Of a stretch of DNA of 64,000 nt, positions 10,993-21,302 are shown in pieces. The notes beneath the pieces were generated by a model, which did not search any database, was not told where the DNA came from, and saw nothing but the letters and a program-made list of their open reading frames with translations. How positions within the stretch are numbered: the first letter of the stretch is position 1; the number at the start of each line of letters is the position of its first letter. The stretch comes from Actinernus sp. WN-2022. Lineage: Eukaryota > Cnidaria > Anthozoa > Actiniaria > Actinernidae. Position numbers and translations under genes: made by a program. The stretch is taken from the NCBI GenBank assembly GCA_030867875.1, contig JAOWCC010000655.1, positions 10,686,269 to 10,750,268 of the forward strand. The letters run 5' to 3'.

Positions 10993-11310
10993 CTAAGAAC
11001 ATAGGAAACTGGATACAGAAAACAGACATGGACAAAATATCTTACTATTAGACACATCATAGAGTTGTAAGATAAAAAAAATAACAGCCTTTTCCACGGA
11101 CAACATTTCCAACTGTGTTTGAATACCTGGTTTTATCTCGATCGGTCGTTTGACTTCGGCCGCTTCGCTTGGCGATAGGTTTTCCCTAAACTCTAAGTAA
11201 AACATTCGCGTAAACTCGATGGCTTGCTCGCCCAGGTTTTCCCTAAAACAGATTCCCGTAAGCTCGATGGCTCGCTCGCCCAGGTAAGTGTAGAACTTGA
11301 GAAAACTCAT
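10993..11310 (-). CDS. Hypothetical ORF with an internal repeat (weak)
   Basis: This is a 105-codon frame I do not recognise. Near residues 9-55 it has two copies of a motif of the form LGE[RQ]AIE[LF]T followed by a [CY]-rich stretch and FRENL. The DNA beneath is a direct duplication (11177-11281), so the peptide repeat may simply reflect it. The composition is balanced, unlike most random frames here. No promoter or splice sites were established. A strong plus-strand splice-donor match, CAG|GTAAGT at 11281-11287, lies on the opposite strand and argues against this reading. Treat as a candidate only. Confidence 0.15.
   Translation of the reverse strand: MSFLKFYTYLGERAIELTGICFRENLGEQAIEFTRMFYLEFRENLSPSEAAEVKRPIEIKPGIQTQLEMLSVEKAVIFFILQLYDVSNSKIFCPCLFSVSSFLCS
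11177..11281. repeat. Two-copy direct repeat, about 50-57 bp
   Basis: Both copies run from AGGTTTTCCCTAAA to CTCGATGGCTYGCTCGCCC (11177-11233 and 11234-11281). The second is shorter by about 9 bp. The second copy ends in a splice-donor-like CAGGTAAGTG. Confidence 0.7.
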
Positions 11311-11667
11311 TTCTTTTTAACATTCTTTCCTGAAATGCAACCAAGACCAAGACAGAAAGCAACTTTTCGCATGATTCGTCGACTTCGTTGGAATACCTGT
11401 GGCCGTCACTTTTTGGCGCCATTTATATTAGGATATCGATCCGATGAGGGAGCCTGGGAAAGAGCGTGACACACACACTTAGCGTATTATTATATAAGAT
11501 AATGCAATCTGCTAAAAAAATTGACAAACTTACATTTATGCGCCCAGCATTTATTCGAGACCAAAATGCTTATTGAAAACCCAGCCTTATTGAATGAAGC
11601 ATTGTCAATATACCATTTTATATGCTTACTTCCCATATAATATTATAGACAGATGAAGAATAGTTTC

Positions 11668-12132
11668 CTTCACAGCCAGTCCTAGGGTCATCACACAAGC
11701 ACTAGCCCTACTAATGGCTGCTTACACCAGCCAGACATTCCATTCCTGATTGTTTGTATTAGCCAATTAAGACCGTTATAACATAACATGGGTTGAACAG
11801 CAACGGTTTTCTTATACATGTATCAACACTTTCAAGCTCATCAGTACAGTGTCAAAACGAACAATTTCTTCTAAACTCTATCTGCTTTCTAGAGAAAAAC
11901 TTAGAACAGAATATATATATACAAAACTATTTGATCCGATTTCATATAAAATTTAGCCTCTAATATTTGATTTCCTGGATTTCCCATCAGAAAGTTCTGG
12001 AACAAGTGGTTTTTTTATTCTGAGAACTGAATTCTGATTGGCCATGCAGTGGGAATGGTATGTCTGGCTGGTGTAAGCAGCCGTTAGACTAAGGCTAGCA
12101 TTTGCGTAACAACCCTAAGAATGGCTGCGAAG
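11668..12132. mobile_element. 465-bp TIR element
   Basis: The left end is CCTTCACAGCCAGTCCTAGG and the right end mirrors it (CCTTCGCAGCCATTCTTAGG read inward). The arms continue through GGCTGCTTACACCAGCCAGACA, about 95 bp each. A related but diverged fragment occurs at about 33702-33775 (CTGCTTACCTCAGCCACACAT) and again at 56409-56482. No TSD resolved and no transposase. Confidence 0.6.
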
Positions 12133-12921
12133 GAGACTACGGAAAGAAGTGACTGGCTAAATTATGTTCCTGGTTTTCAAAGGCCTACAAAAATGAGTGG
12201 TAAAGAAAATATGAAAAACAGTGTTCATGTTTAAAAAATACTGCACGAGTCCCAAATAAATGGCAGGTTCAAATAAATGCCAGTATTAACCAAAGTAGCT
12301 TATTTTATCCACTGGATAGCAATTTATTCAGTGGATAAAGTTAACAATGATCCATCCTTTGAACAACTGGACCCTGGTCCAGAGTCAAATTTTATGAATA
12401 AATGCCAGGGGCGTATATTTGAGAAAATACAACTTACATGTACATGAACATGTACTGCAATACATTTTAGTCATGTAACCTCTGCAGTAATCAAGTAACT
12501 CTGTATTTTCTCAAACAAATACCCAGGCTTTATTTCAAATTTAGCCATAAAAAATATATATATATAATAATATTTTTGTTGTTAAACCCAAAGTTCCAGT
12601 ATAAATAGGTTAGCCCCTCCTCTTTTCGCGCATGGCGAGCTGGAAATAACAAAATTCAAATTGATGAGCAGTGAAGAAAGCAAGCGAGCATATCAGCTTC
12701 TCCTTTGAAATGCTAGATTTTTAATGTTTCAAATTAAACAAGCCATAAAAAAAGTGACCATAGGGAAGATAGTCGTCCATTTATGACTTCCAATGGTATT
12801 TTATTGCTGTTTGCGAACTTTGTAGCCCTTACTCTGAAGTTAAACATTTGTTTCATTTGAATTTCACGCGATAAGCAATCAGTAGGGAGCACTCAAGCTG
12901 AGCATCACGCAGATGTTCACT
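12133..12921. other. Non-coding; small palindrome at 12303-12340
   Basis: A short palindrome around TTATCCACTGGATAGC and CAGTGGATAAAG lies at 12303-12340. Otherwise nothing recognised. Positions 12913-12921 are the left TSD of the next element. Confidence 0.45.
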
Positions 12922-14431
12922 TAACCTGATTTTCAGACGATCGAGGTCGTCTGCTCACTTCCTCCCACCTCCCCGTCTGATGGACTTTGACAAAAACTGT
13001 GTTCTGGTCATTGTTTCATTTCGACCAATCAGAGTGAAGGTTTCATTTTTAGAGAATTGAGGTATGCATAGAATGTCCAGTGCAGCCTGCATGAAGGTGA
13101 AGCCAAATGGCAGACGATACAAACGGATTTGATATGGCTTTGGAGAAAGCGTGAAACTTTCGACATTTCTGAATTATTTCCCGAACAGAGAAAGGCATTA
13201 TTATACTTCGTTTACCGGAAGGACCTTTGCTACCACAGCTGTATCTGTAAGGCAATGACCGACCAGGTCGAGAATTGAGAGAGGAGAAATTATGTAGTCT
13301 TCTACAGATCGTCAGAATCACAGCTCTTTCATGTACTGCAGAATATGTTCTACAGCTTCAAACTTATAGAAACAGAACGTGGAAAAACATGTGGTCCTCA
13401 GACGGGTATCGGAAAAATCTGATAGGAAGCGCTATCGATATCGCGATGTTTATGAATCTACTAGCTACAGGCTTTGGAAAATCATTAACTTCCTCGACCG
13501 CTTTGTATGCCATATTAAAATGTAATGTCTCCTAGAATGTTGGCATTTAGAAGACCAAATATTTCATGAAATGTAATGATTTTTTTTACAGCAGTGAACA
13601 CACATACTGAGTGTATCATGGTAATAGTTTCACGACATTTGGGCAATTATTTATGTTCGCAAAAAAAATTACACACTTTATTTTGACAATTTTGCTGTCC
13701 TAAAAGCTGAAATTTCTTAGCTTTTTCGCCTTAAGGACTAAATCTTTCATGGAATGTCATGGTAAAAGTTGGATTACATTTGCCTAAATATTTATGTTAT
13801 CAGAATTTTGAACAGTCTTGATTTTGACAAATTGTAAAGTACAACAAATCCGGTAGTTAGATCAGTGTTGTGACCATGCGCTTGAAATACTGTACGAAAA
13901 ATCCTATTTAAAAAGTTCCTGCTGCCCAAAAAAACATAGCAGCTCAAACAGGATATGGTTAGGGTTAGTTCTGAGAAACCGACATAAGTTTGAAGCTGTA
14001 AAACATAAGAATATTCTGCAGTGAAGGAAAGTGTGTGATTCTGGCGAGTTGACTAGAAGGCTACATAATTTTTGATTCTCTACCTGGTCGTCGCCTATAG
14101 ATGCAGCTGTGATGGCCAAGGTCCTTCCGGGAAACGAGGGGTAATATTCCCTTTCGCTGTTCAGGAAATAATTCAGAAATGCTGAAAGTTTCGCACGCTT
14201 TCTCCAAAGCCATATCAAGTCTGTTTGTATCGTCCGCCATTTGGTTTGTCCTTCATGCAGGCTCCACTGGACATTCCACACATACATGTACCTCAGTTCT
14301 CTAAAAATAAAACCTTTGCTCTGATTGGTCGAAATGAAATGACGTCAGGAACACGGTTTCTGCCAAAGTCCATCAGACGGGGAGGTGGGAGGAAGTGAGC
14401 GGACGACCTTGACCGTCTGAAAATCAGGCTA
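12922..14431. mobile_element. 1.5-kb MULE-like element, 9-bp TSD, about 290-bp TIRs
   Basis: The 9-mer ATGTTCACT flanks both ends (12913-12921 and 14432-14440). The ends are TAACCTGATTTTCAGACG and, read inward from the right, TAGCCTGATTTTCAGACG. The TIRs run about 290 bp (to about 13215 on the left and from about 14140 on the right) with moderate divergence. Long TIRs plus a 9-bp TSD fit the Mutator/MULE class. The interior (about 13220-14130) holds no frame resembling a transposase, so it is non-autonomous. The minus-strand frames at 13049-13321 and 13904-14287 are mostly TIR sequence. Confidence 0.8.
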
Positions 14432-14674
14432 ATGTTCACTCCACAAAGGCTGATTGACAACTGAAGGGTGACAAACCCCATGGCTCCACTTTTTATACCG
14501 GAACTTCGTGTTTAAGAGCCTCATTTCTGAAATCCTCACTGGCTCAGGGAACCAGTAAAATTAAATATTAATTTCACACATGTTTTTGAAAGTTAATACA
14601 AAATTTTTAAGTCATTCAGTGATCAGAGCTATTGTATCAAAATTAATGAAAATTAATGAAAGTGAAATTAATCC

Positions 14675-15090
14675 TTAAAGGGAATCTTGGCTGAAAAACA
14701 ATGCTTGCTCTCAAATGATTGTTATACATGCCTACCATACAAGTCTGTTTCTGTGTTTGTCTCCAATAAATTGTACACTAGATGTCATTTATGCACCGAT
14801 TTTCCTGTCGATAACACTCATTTGAATTTGCTGTATGCTGCCATCTTGGATTTTATGATGTCACAGTGTTGTTCCAATTGTCAGAAAACAATAGTGGCAA
14901 CACTGTGACAGCATGATCCAAGTTGGCAGGGTGCAGGATATTGAAATGAGTTTTATCGACAGGAAGATTGGTGCATAAATGACATCTACATGTAGTGTAC
15001 AATTTGCTGGAGACAGACAGCAATGTATTTAGGCATGTACAAACACACACTTGAGAACAAACATTGTTTTTCAGCCAAGGTTAACTTTAA
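14675..15090. mobile_element. 416-bp TTAA fold-back MITE
   Basis: TTAA at 14675-14678 and 15087-15090 bound arms that begin AGGGAATCTTGGCTGAAAAA (left) and AGTTAACCTTGGCTGAAAAA (right, read inward). Nearly the whole element folds into a hairpin with its turn near 14880. It contains CATTTATGCACCGATTTTCC in both arms. Kolobok-type by TTAA and AG-start (inference). The two small frames are arm sequence. Confidence 0.75.
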
Positions 15091-15123
15091 TAATTATTTT
15101 ACGAGGACCCATGCTATTACTTG

Positions 15124-16669
15124 TTAAAGGGATACCACCAGTGAAAAACACATTTGGGCTCAAAAGCATCTTTCAGATTTCTTCATAAAATGTATTAAAA
15201 TTTGATAAAACTTTTTCAGAGTTGAGAATGAACCCCTCAAAGTTGGACCTGTGAAGACCTGGGCGCCACCATCTTTTTGACATACTGTACATGTATAATT
15301 CGTATTATTATTTTTACAACACTTCGTCCCACCGGAGTCTTGCGGCTAACTTGTAGCGACTTGTTTTCTTTGTAGAATTTTCACATGCTCGGAATTAGAG
15401 TAGATTTTCATCGATATGGCAGAGCAATTTCGTACTAGAACAAAAATACGATGAAGACGATATTGTGAGAGAAGTTCAGAAGACTGGGAGGACGAGGAAA
15501 AGCTTGTGGAAGGCGAAAATATCAGACGAACAACAAAAGGCGACTACTACCGAGCTAGTGCAAAACTGGTGTTGTGTAATGATGTAAAGATTCTCTCTTT
15601 TTTTTGTATGGAACTTGTCAGCCTTAAACACAAGACTAAAGGTAGATTTTGACAATATTGATATTGGCATAGCAATCGAAACTTGTTTAATTTGACCCAG
15701 AGAGATAATCAGGGTGTAGCAAGCCACAATTTTTAATTTTGTTTACCTAACTGATGTGCTGTAAACAGCGCGCACCAAGTTCCACCACAAACATGCCGGC
15801 TTGATCGCACCAATGCTTATTTTTTCAAGAAAATTGCTATGAGTGTATCGTTCTTGTGTCATTTCCTATATTCTGTTATGTTGGGCTAGTTATGATCGGT
15901 TTTACAGGGAGGTTTTAACTTTTCAGGTGTTTTGTTTCAGTTGCACAAAGCCATGCAGTCAGTACAGATCAAACCGGAAAACTCATATTATATAGCTCCA
16001 ATAATACATAATTTTCGAAAGCAATGTCAATATCAATATTGTCATAATGTACCTTAGTATTGCGTTTAAGGCTGACAAGTTCGGATCAAGTGTAGTTTAC
16101 GACTCCAGTTGAACATTATTTTCCAATTGAGAATCACTCGAAAATCAAACACTTTAGAACGACAAAATCCCCAAATGTTGAAAGTTAGGGGATGGCAAGT
16201 TCCATACAAAAACACACAGCAAATCTTTACATCGTAGCACAACACCAGTTTTGCACTAGCTCGGTAGTCGCCTTTTGTTGTTCGTCTGATATTCTTGCCT
16301 TCCACATGCTTTTTTTCGTCCTACCAGTCTTCTGAACTTCTCTCATGATATCGTCTTCATCATATTTTTGTTCTAGTACAAAATTGCCCTGCTATATCAA
16401 TTAAAATCTACCCTAATTTCCGATCGTGTGAAAATTATACAAGGAAAACAAGTCCCTACAAGTTAATCCGGTGGGACGAAGTGACATACAAAACGTCATA
16501 GGAATTAATGTCAACAAGATGGCAGTGCCCAGGTCTTTGCAAAGCCAACTTTGAGGGGCTCGTTATCAACTCTGATTTTTTTAAATCAAATTTGAATACA
16601 TTTTCTGAACAAAGTACATCTGAAAGATGCTTTTGAGCCCAAATATGTTTTTCACTTGGTATCCCTTAA
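15124..16669. mobile_element. 1.5-kb TTAA fold-back element, about 550-bp arms
   Basis: TTAA at 15124-15127 and 16666-16669 bound ends AGGGATACCACCAGTGAAAA and, from the right, AGGGATACCAAGTGAAAAAC. The arms (about 15124-15675 and 16015-16669) match along their length. The right arm has an extra roughly 110-bp segment near 16086-16200, which separates two copies of a GCAAGTT-like motif. The loop is about 340 bp. No transposase. A right-half copy lies at 19762-20145. Kolobok-type by TTAA and AGGG start (inference). Confidence 0.75.
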
Positions 16670-17918
16670 AGAAATGATGTGTAAAAAGTATGATAAATTC
16701 CATTGTTCTGCAGTATTGAGCCTCCCTCACATGGAATTTGTCTTTGTTTTAGACTACAAAAACACTGGGTGATATTTATGAACATTCTGAAATAGAAGTA
16801 GTAGAAAGTCTTAGTTTCATCCCAAATTTATGGACAAGTTCTCTTCCAATTACATGTAATACTAGGAACAGCCAAAAGCAACAGCTACGAAACAGGATAG
16901 GCATGTTTGACAACATTCCAAACCGCAGTGAAAAGACTAGTTTATATTTTTATAAGTCTTATCTGTGGTCTTCTCCCATGTGTACTCAGCAAACCAGCAA
17001 TCTTGTTGCTACATGTAAATGCATTCCATACTGTACACATATGCCTACCAGTCCTGATCTATCTTCGCTTTTCTGGCATACACATATGCTGAAAAAAGGA
17101 AGAGTGCAACTGTTAGCAGTGCTTTAGCCACTTAATTTACATTATTTTGATAAAGAATTTTAATTTTATTTTCGAGTTGTTTGTGTTGCCACTGGAAGCC
17201 CCACTAACAAAGAAAGTGTCTAATGTTAATTTAATTAGAAATTAAAACAAAAATCCAAATTCTAAAGATTACAAGTTGGTATCTTAGTCATGAAATGACC
17301 TGAAGATAAAAACTTTTTCTACATAAATAAATAATTACTAGCAAACAACTGATAGACAAATGTAAACAATTATGCAATATTAAGCTTCAACATACAGATT
17401 ACATGTATATACAGTCTGTACATGTAGCTATTATAAATCAGGACTGAACATGAAGCCAAGAATATTTTTAATGATTATGCAGGCCAACCGAAGTTCTCAA
17501 AGGAGTCCAGCCTACATAAATGCAGTCTTCAACATTTACCTATTCAGCCAAAAAAACAGACCGTGCGAAAAACTACAGAGGTGCATGTTGACAGATAAAA
17601 ATAACCTTGAATTTGTAACAGGACCTGGAACAACCATGGGGATGATCTAAGCCAGGCCCCGGCTAAATCACAGATTGAATTGGAATTTAGCATGTTGGTT
17701 TTTATGGCGGAAAAAAATAATGGAGAATCCCCCAAAAACACTTGGAGCAAAGGCAAAATACCAACAAACTCAACTCACAAATGGTGCTGCAAAATGCCAT
17801 CCCGGAAATATATGGATTCACCAACTGAAGACCAATGGCTGGTTTACAAATTCAAACTGTTGGCACTAAAGTGGGCCATAGAGTATTCAAATAAAAGTTT
17901 AGTTTACAAATCGGAGCA
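16670..17918. other. No recognisable gene
   Basis: AT-rich, with short frames on both strands and no known domain. The plus-strand frames at 17675-17869 and 17680-18006 overlap in different phases and run into the following MITE, so I do not call them. Confidence 0.4.
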
Positions 17919-18140
17919 ATTGCAGAATACCCCCTCCCCACTGAAGTATGTTAGGTGGAGACGCCAACATGCCAATGTGTTAGTCCATATATGGTTATCT
18001 CTCTAGAGAGATATGTCTGGGTGTTAAACAACTCTCTGCTCACGGTAGTAGAACGAAGCAACATGTATGATGTCAACGCATCAATGTTGGCGTCAACACC
18101 TATGTACTTCGGGGGGGGGGGGGGGGGGGTATTCTGCAAT
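17919..18140. mobile_element. 222-bp MITE with C/G-run subterminal tracts
   Basis: The ends ATTGCAGAATACCCCC and the complement at 18121-18140 are followed by GAAGTA and GACGCCAACAT in both arms. A long G homopolymer (about 18 bases, 18111-18129) lies in the right arm and corresponds to the shorter C tract on the left. No TSD resolved. Confidence 0.6.
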
Positions 18141-19075
18141 CTAGCCTACAAATCCATTTGAAAACATCTTAGAACAACAGGTTCTGATAGAAAGATCATG
18201 CTGAATTTTGTTCTAAAATGTTAGATTAATTGCAAGTGATTTTTACTTGATCCTTGAGATACTGATTGTAGTCAAATGTATATTAAGTTTATATGCATGT
18301 GGCCATTGTCCCTGACATTGTTATTTTGTCTATTAGTAGCTTACCGAAAGCATGGGCTGGAAATTATCATGATTAACATATCGGTGCCCCCGAAGACTTC
18401 TGGGTAGAGCTGAGACACGAGGTTCACTATGATTTTATGTTATTCTTATCATTATTTACTCGCTTAGTGTTATACTAGAAACGTCCTTGTTAACTGAGAA
18501 ATATACTCAAACACAACGCAATATCCTAAGCTTGTAACTAGATGGTTAATTAGAGTCGCCGATGTGTATTTAAGTTGTAATGAGACTTCATGTTTTCACT
18601 CCTCTGCTCGTCAAGCAAGGTGAGAGAGCTTTGCAGCAGTTGGACTCTGCCGTCTCTGGCCACATGTATATACGTTTATTGCATAGTTAGTTCGTCCATA
18701 GTCATTTAATTTTTGTTAGCATTATTAAGGGACCTACTGGTCAACATATCTACTTGTACGTAAATTAGGAATTACTTTAAAACTGTTTTTAGTGTTTCGT
18801 TTTCCTCCACGGATACCAGCCCATAAATAGCCCATCCAGCCGGTCCACACGACGTCTTGATGAGTTCTTAGCTTGGTTCCAAAACTCTTTAAGTAGCTAA
18901 CCTTCTGTAAATCCATTGAATTTATAGGAAAAGACAACTCACAAAGTGCTTCGTCGTGAAACCGTTGAAGTTCGTTTGCCCGCCGAAACCTGATATGCTC
19001 ACGAACGTTGCCGCTGACCGATTTACAGTGCTGTAGTTACCAGTCTCTACTTGTGTATCAGGAGGCACGGTTGTA
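18141..19075. other. Unassigned; possible LTR-like segment
   Basis: The stretch about 18380-18755 has a TATTTAAG box (about 18566) followed by a CTCCTCTGCTCGTC stretch, reminiscent of an LTR promoter. I find no paired copy, primer-binding site or clear TG...CA ends. The minus-strand frame at 18734-18937 has no recognisable domain. Confidence 0.2.
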
Positions 19076-19574
19076 CCACAGGCTAACCATCCTCCTATTT
19101 TGTGTATTTGTCACTGATGTTTTAATCCATAATGTTTTAGCAAATTGTGAAATAAAATACCTTTTCACTTGATTCTGCCGTGTATGTGTTTATTTAGCGC
19201 GCGCTCATAATACAGCTCGGCTTTCCTGTGGCTCAGGTTTGTTTACATTTAGCTCGGGCTTCCTGTGGCTCATCTCGCCAACTACATAAAAATACACGTG
19301 TGTATTTATGTATTTTTTTACATAAAATAATATTCTATGTAAAAATACACGTGTATTTTTATGTAGTTGGCGAGATGAGCCACAGGAAGCCCGAGCTATA
19401 TGTAAACAATCGTGAGCCACAGGAAACCCGAGCTGTATTATGAGTGCACGCTAAATCAACACATATACAGCAGAATCAAGTCAAAAGGTATTTTATTCAC
19501 AATTTGCTAAGAAATGATGGATTATTAAAACATCAGTGACAAATACACAAAATGGGAGGATGGTTAGCCTGTGG
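19076..19574. repeat. 499-bp near-perfect hairpin
   Basis: The arms of about 235 bp start CCACAGGCTAACCATCCTCC and mirror almost perfectly at 19340-19574, with a loop of about 30 bp near 19320. Each arm contains two copies of a CTTCCTGTGGCTCA-type unit. Because of the symmetry, the two frames 19205-19420 (minus) and 19228-19443 (plus) encode nearly the same peptide; this is a palindrome artefact. Probably a fold-back transposon. Transcription would give a long double-stranded RNA. Confidence 0.8.
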
Positions 19575-19692
19575 TTGTCTAATCTGATCTTCCGGACATT
19601 TTTCATAATAATACTTAGTACTATAGTATTATTTTTCATTTATTAATGCATAAGCAATTTACATGCTAACTTGCTTACAAAGTAGATACTAT

Positions 19693-20145
19693 TTAAAGTG
19701 CCAATGAAATGAAAAACTGGATCCCGTTTTTATTTTATTTTATCAAATATTCATATCAAATATTCTCGCCTTCCACATGCTTTTCTTCGTCCTCCCAGTC
19801 TTCTGAACTTCTCCCACAATATCGTCTTCATGATATATTTGTTCTAGTACGAAATTGCTCTGCCATATCGATGAAAATCTACTCTAATTCCGAGCGTGTG
19901 AAAATTCTACAAAGAAAACAAGTCGCTACAAGTTAGCCGCAAGACTCCGGTGGGACGAAGTGACGTAAAAAACGTCATAGGAATTAATGTCAACAAAATG
20001 GCGGCGCCCAGGACTTCGCGGGGCCAACTTTGAGGGGCTCGTTCTCAACTCTGAAAAAGTTTTATCAAATTTTAATACATTTTCTGAACAAAGTACATCT
20101 GAAAGATGCTTTTGAGCCCCAATGTGTTTTTCACTCGGGTATCCT
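19693..20145. mobile_element. Chimeric fragment of two TTAA families
   Basis: TTAA at 19693-19696 plus AGTGCCAATGAAATG is the left end of the family seen at 5967. After about 50 bp the sequence switches to the right half of the family seen at 15124-16669 (from the CTTCCACATGCTTTTCTTCG block at about 19770 to the GGGTATCC end at about 20145). The expected closing TTAA is missing. This looks like a recombinant or nested deletion product. Confidence 0.65.
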
Positions 20146-20224
20146 ACTCGATCGATGCGGTCAACTGCATAGGAATCAGCTCATGAGACCTGACTTCATG
20201 TTTATTGGTTTTCAAAGAGCATTT

Positions 20225-20551
20225 AGTTAACTCCAAGAAAGAGTTAATTCAACTCCTTCGGATGAGTGATTTTAATCCCTTAAATTGTACTCCAAAGTGG
20301 GAGTTATTTCAACTCTATCTCTGAGTTAAAACAACTTCTAACTTGGAGTTATATGTTTATGCATTGTAATAACTCTTATGGGGGAGTTAAATTGACTCCA
20401 GTAGAGAGTATAGTAAAGTTAAACTTCCATGTGTGAGTTAAATCAACTCCTTTATTGGAGTGAAAACAACTCTAAAAAATTTACTCCACTCTCTAGGGTT
20501 ATTTTAATCACCTTAGGGGAATACAAATAACTCCCTGGAAATAACAGTGTA
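20225..20551. repeat. Self-similar GAGTTA element, copy 2
   Basis: Alternating AACTCC and GGAGTTA motifs at short, irregular spacing. The right end CCTGGAAATAACAGTGTA is the complement of the left end of the copy at 8096. The left boundary is uncertain. No coding content. Confidence 0.6.
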
Positions 20552-21302
20552 ATGCAGCCTTAATGTAAAAGTATTTTTCACATATTTTTACTCTAAATAT
20601 TTTACTCTAATATAAATATTTTAGATAAATAAAATAAAATGCAAAAGGGGGAGGGGGGGGGGGGGGTAGAATGAACATCATTTAACCAATAATGATTACA
20701 GTTATATACTAGCTTAAGACATATTTTTATACTCAATATTCAAAGAAACCATTTCCATATTATATTTTTCCCCTACATAATTTATTCACATATCATATTT
20801 TATCAAATCATATCCATGGCATAATCACGTTAATCAATTTTCATACCACTATTTATATATTTCATAATAACCCACTCTTCAAATTATCACTCAACATTTT
20901 TAGAACAAGTATGAATTGGTGGTGCTTGCTTACACAAGCACACTAACACTGTTGACATCATCTTGTATGATGGGGTTCGGTACCACCTAACCTGGACCGT
21001 TCAGATGGCTCGGTTGCCCTCCTACGAGGAGGACATTGCATAACCTACAACTGTTCCATACAGGAAGGAACCAGGTAGCTCCTTAAGTCCACCATACCAT
21101 ATTCAAATACTTATTTTTATCACTCAATTATAACCTCATCTTAATTAACCTCTACATGAACCCAACATCATCTAAACCTCCACTAACTTTCACATAACCC
21201 CCACATCATATGTTTTAACCTTCACATAATTTTCACATAATTTCCACATCAACTAATTAATAATGTCTTCCACACATACCATTCAATCTTAAACATCATT
21301 TT
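20552..21302. other. Strand-skewed G-poor tract
   Basis: After a G-run at about 20646-20666, the plus strand becomes strongly G-depleted at about 20760-20900 and again at 21100-21302. The last 200 bp hold only a handful of G but many C. Degenerate TTTCACATAA-type units recur at 21188-21250. A normal-composition block (about 20920-21090) lies between. No gene seen. Confidence 0.5.

Noticed and set aside
13904..14287. 127-codon minus-strand ORF as a gene
   Set aside because: Much of it is the right TIR of the MULE-like element, and the left TIR gives a related frame (13049-13321).
19205..19443. Two similar ORFs on opposite strands as a conserved gene pair
   Set aside because: They are the two arms of one palindrome, so the same peptide appears on both strands.
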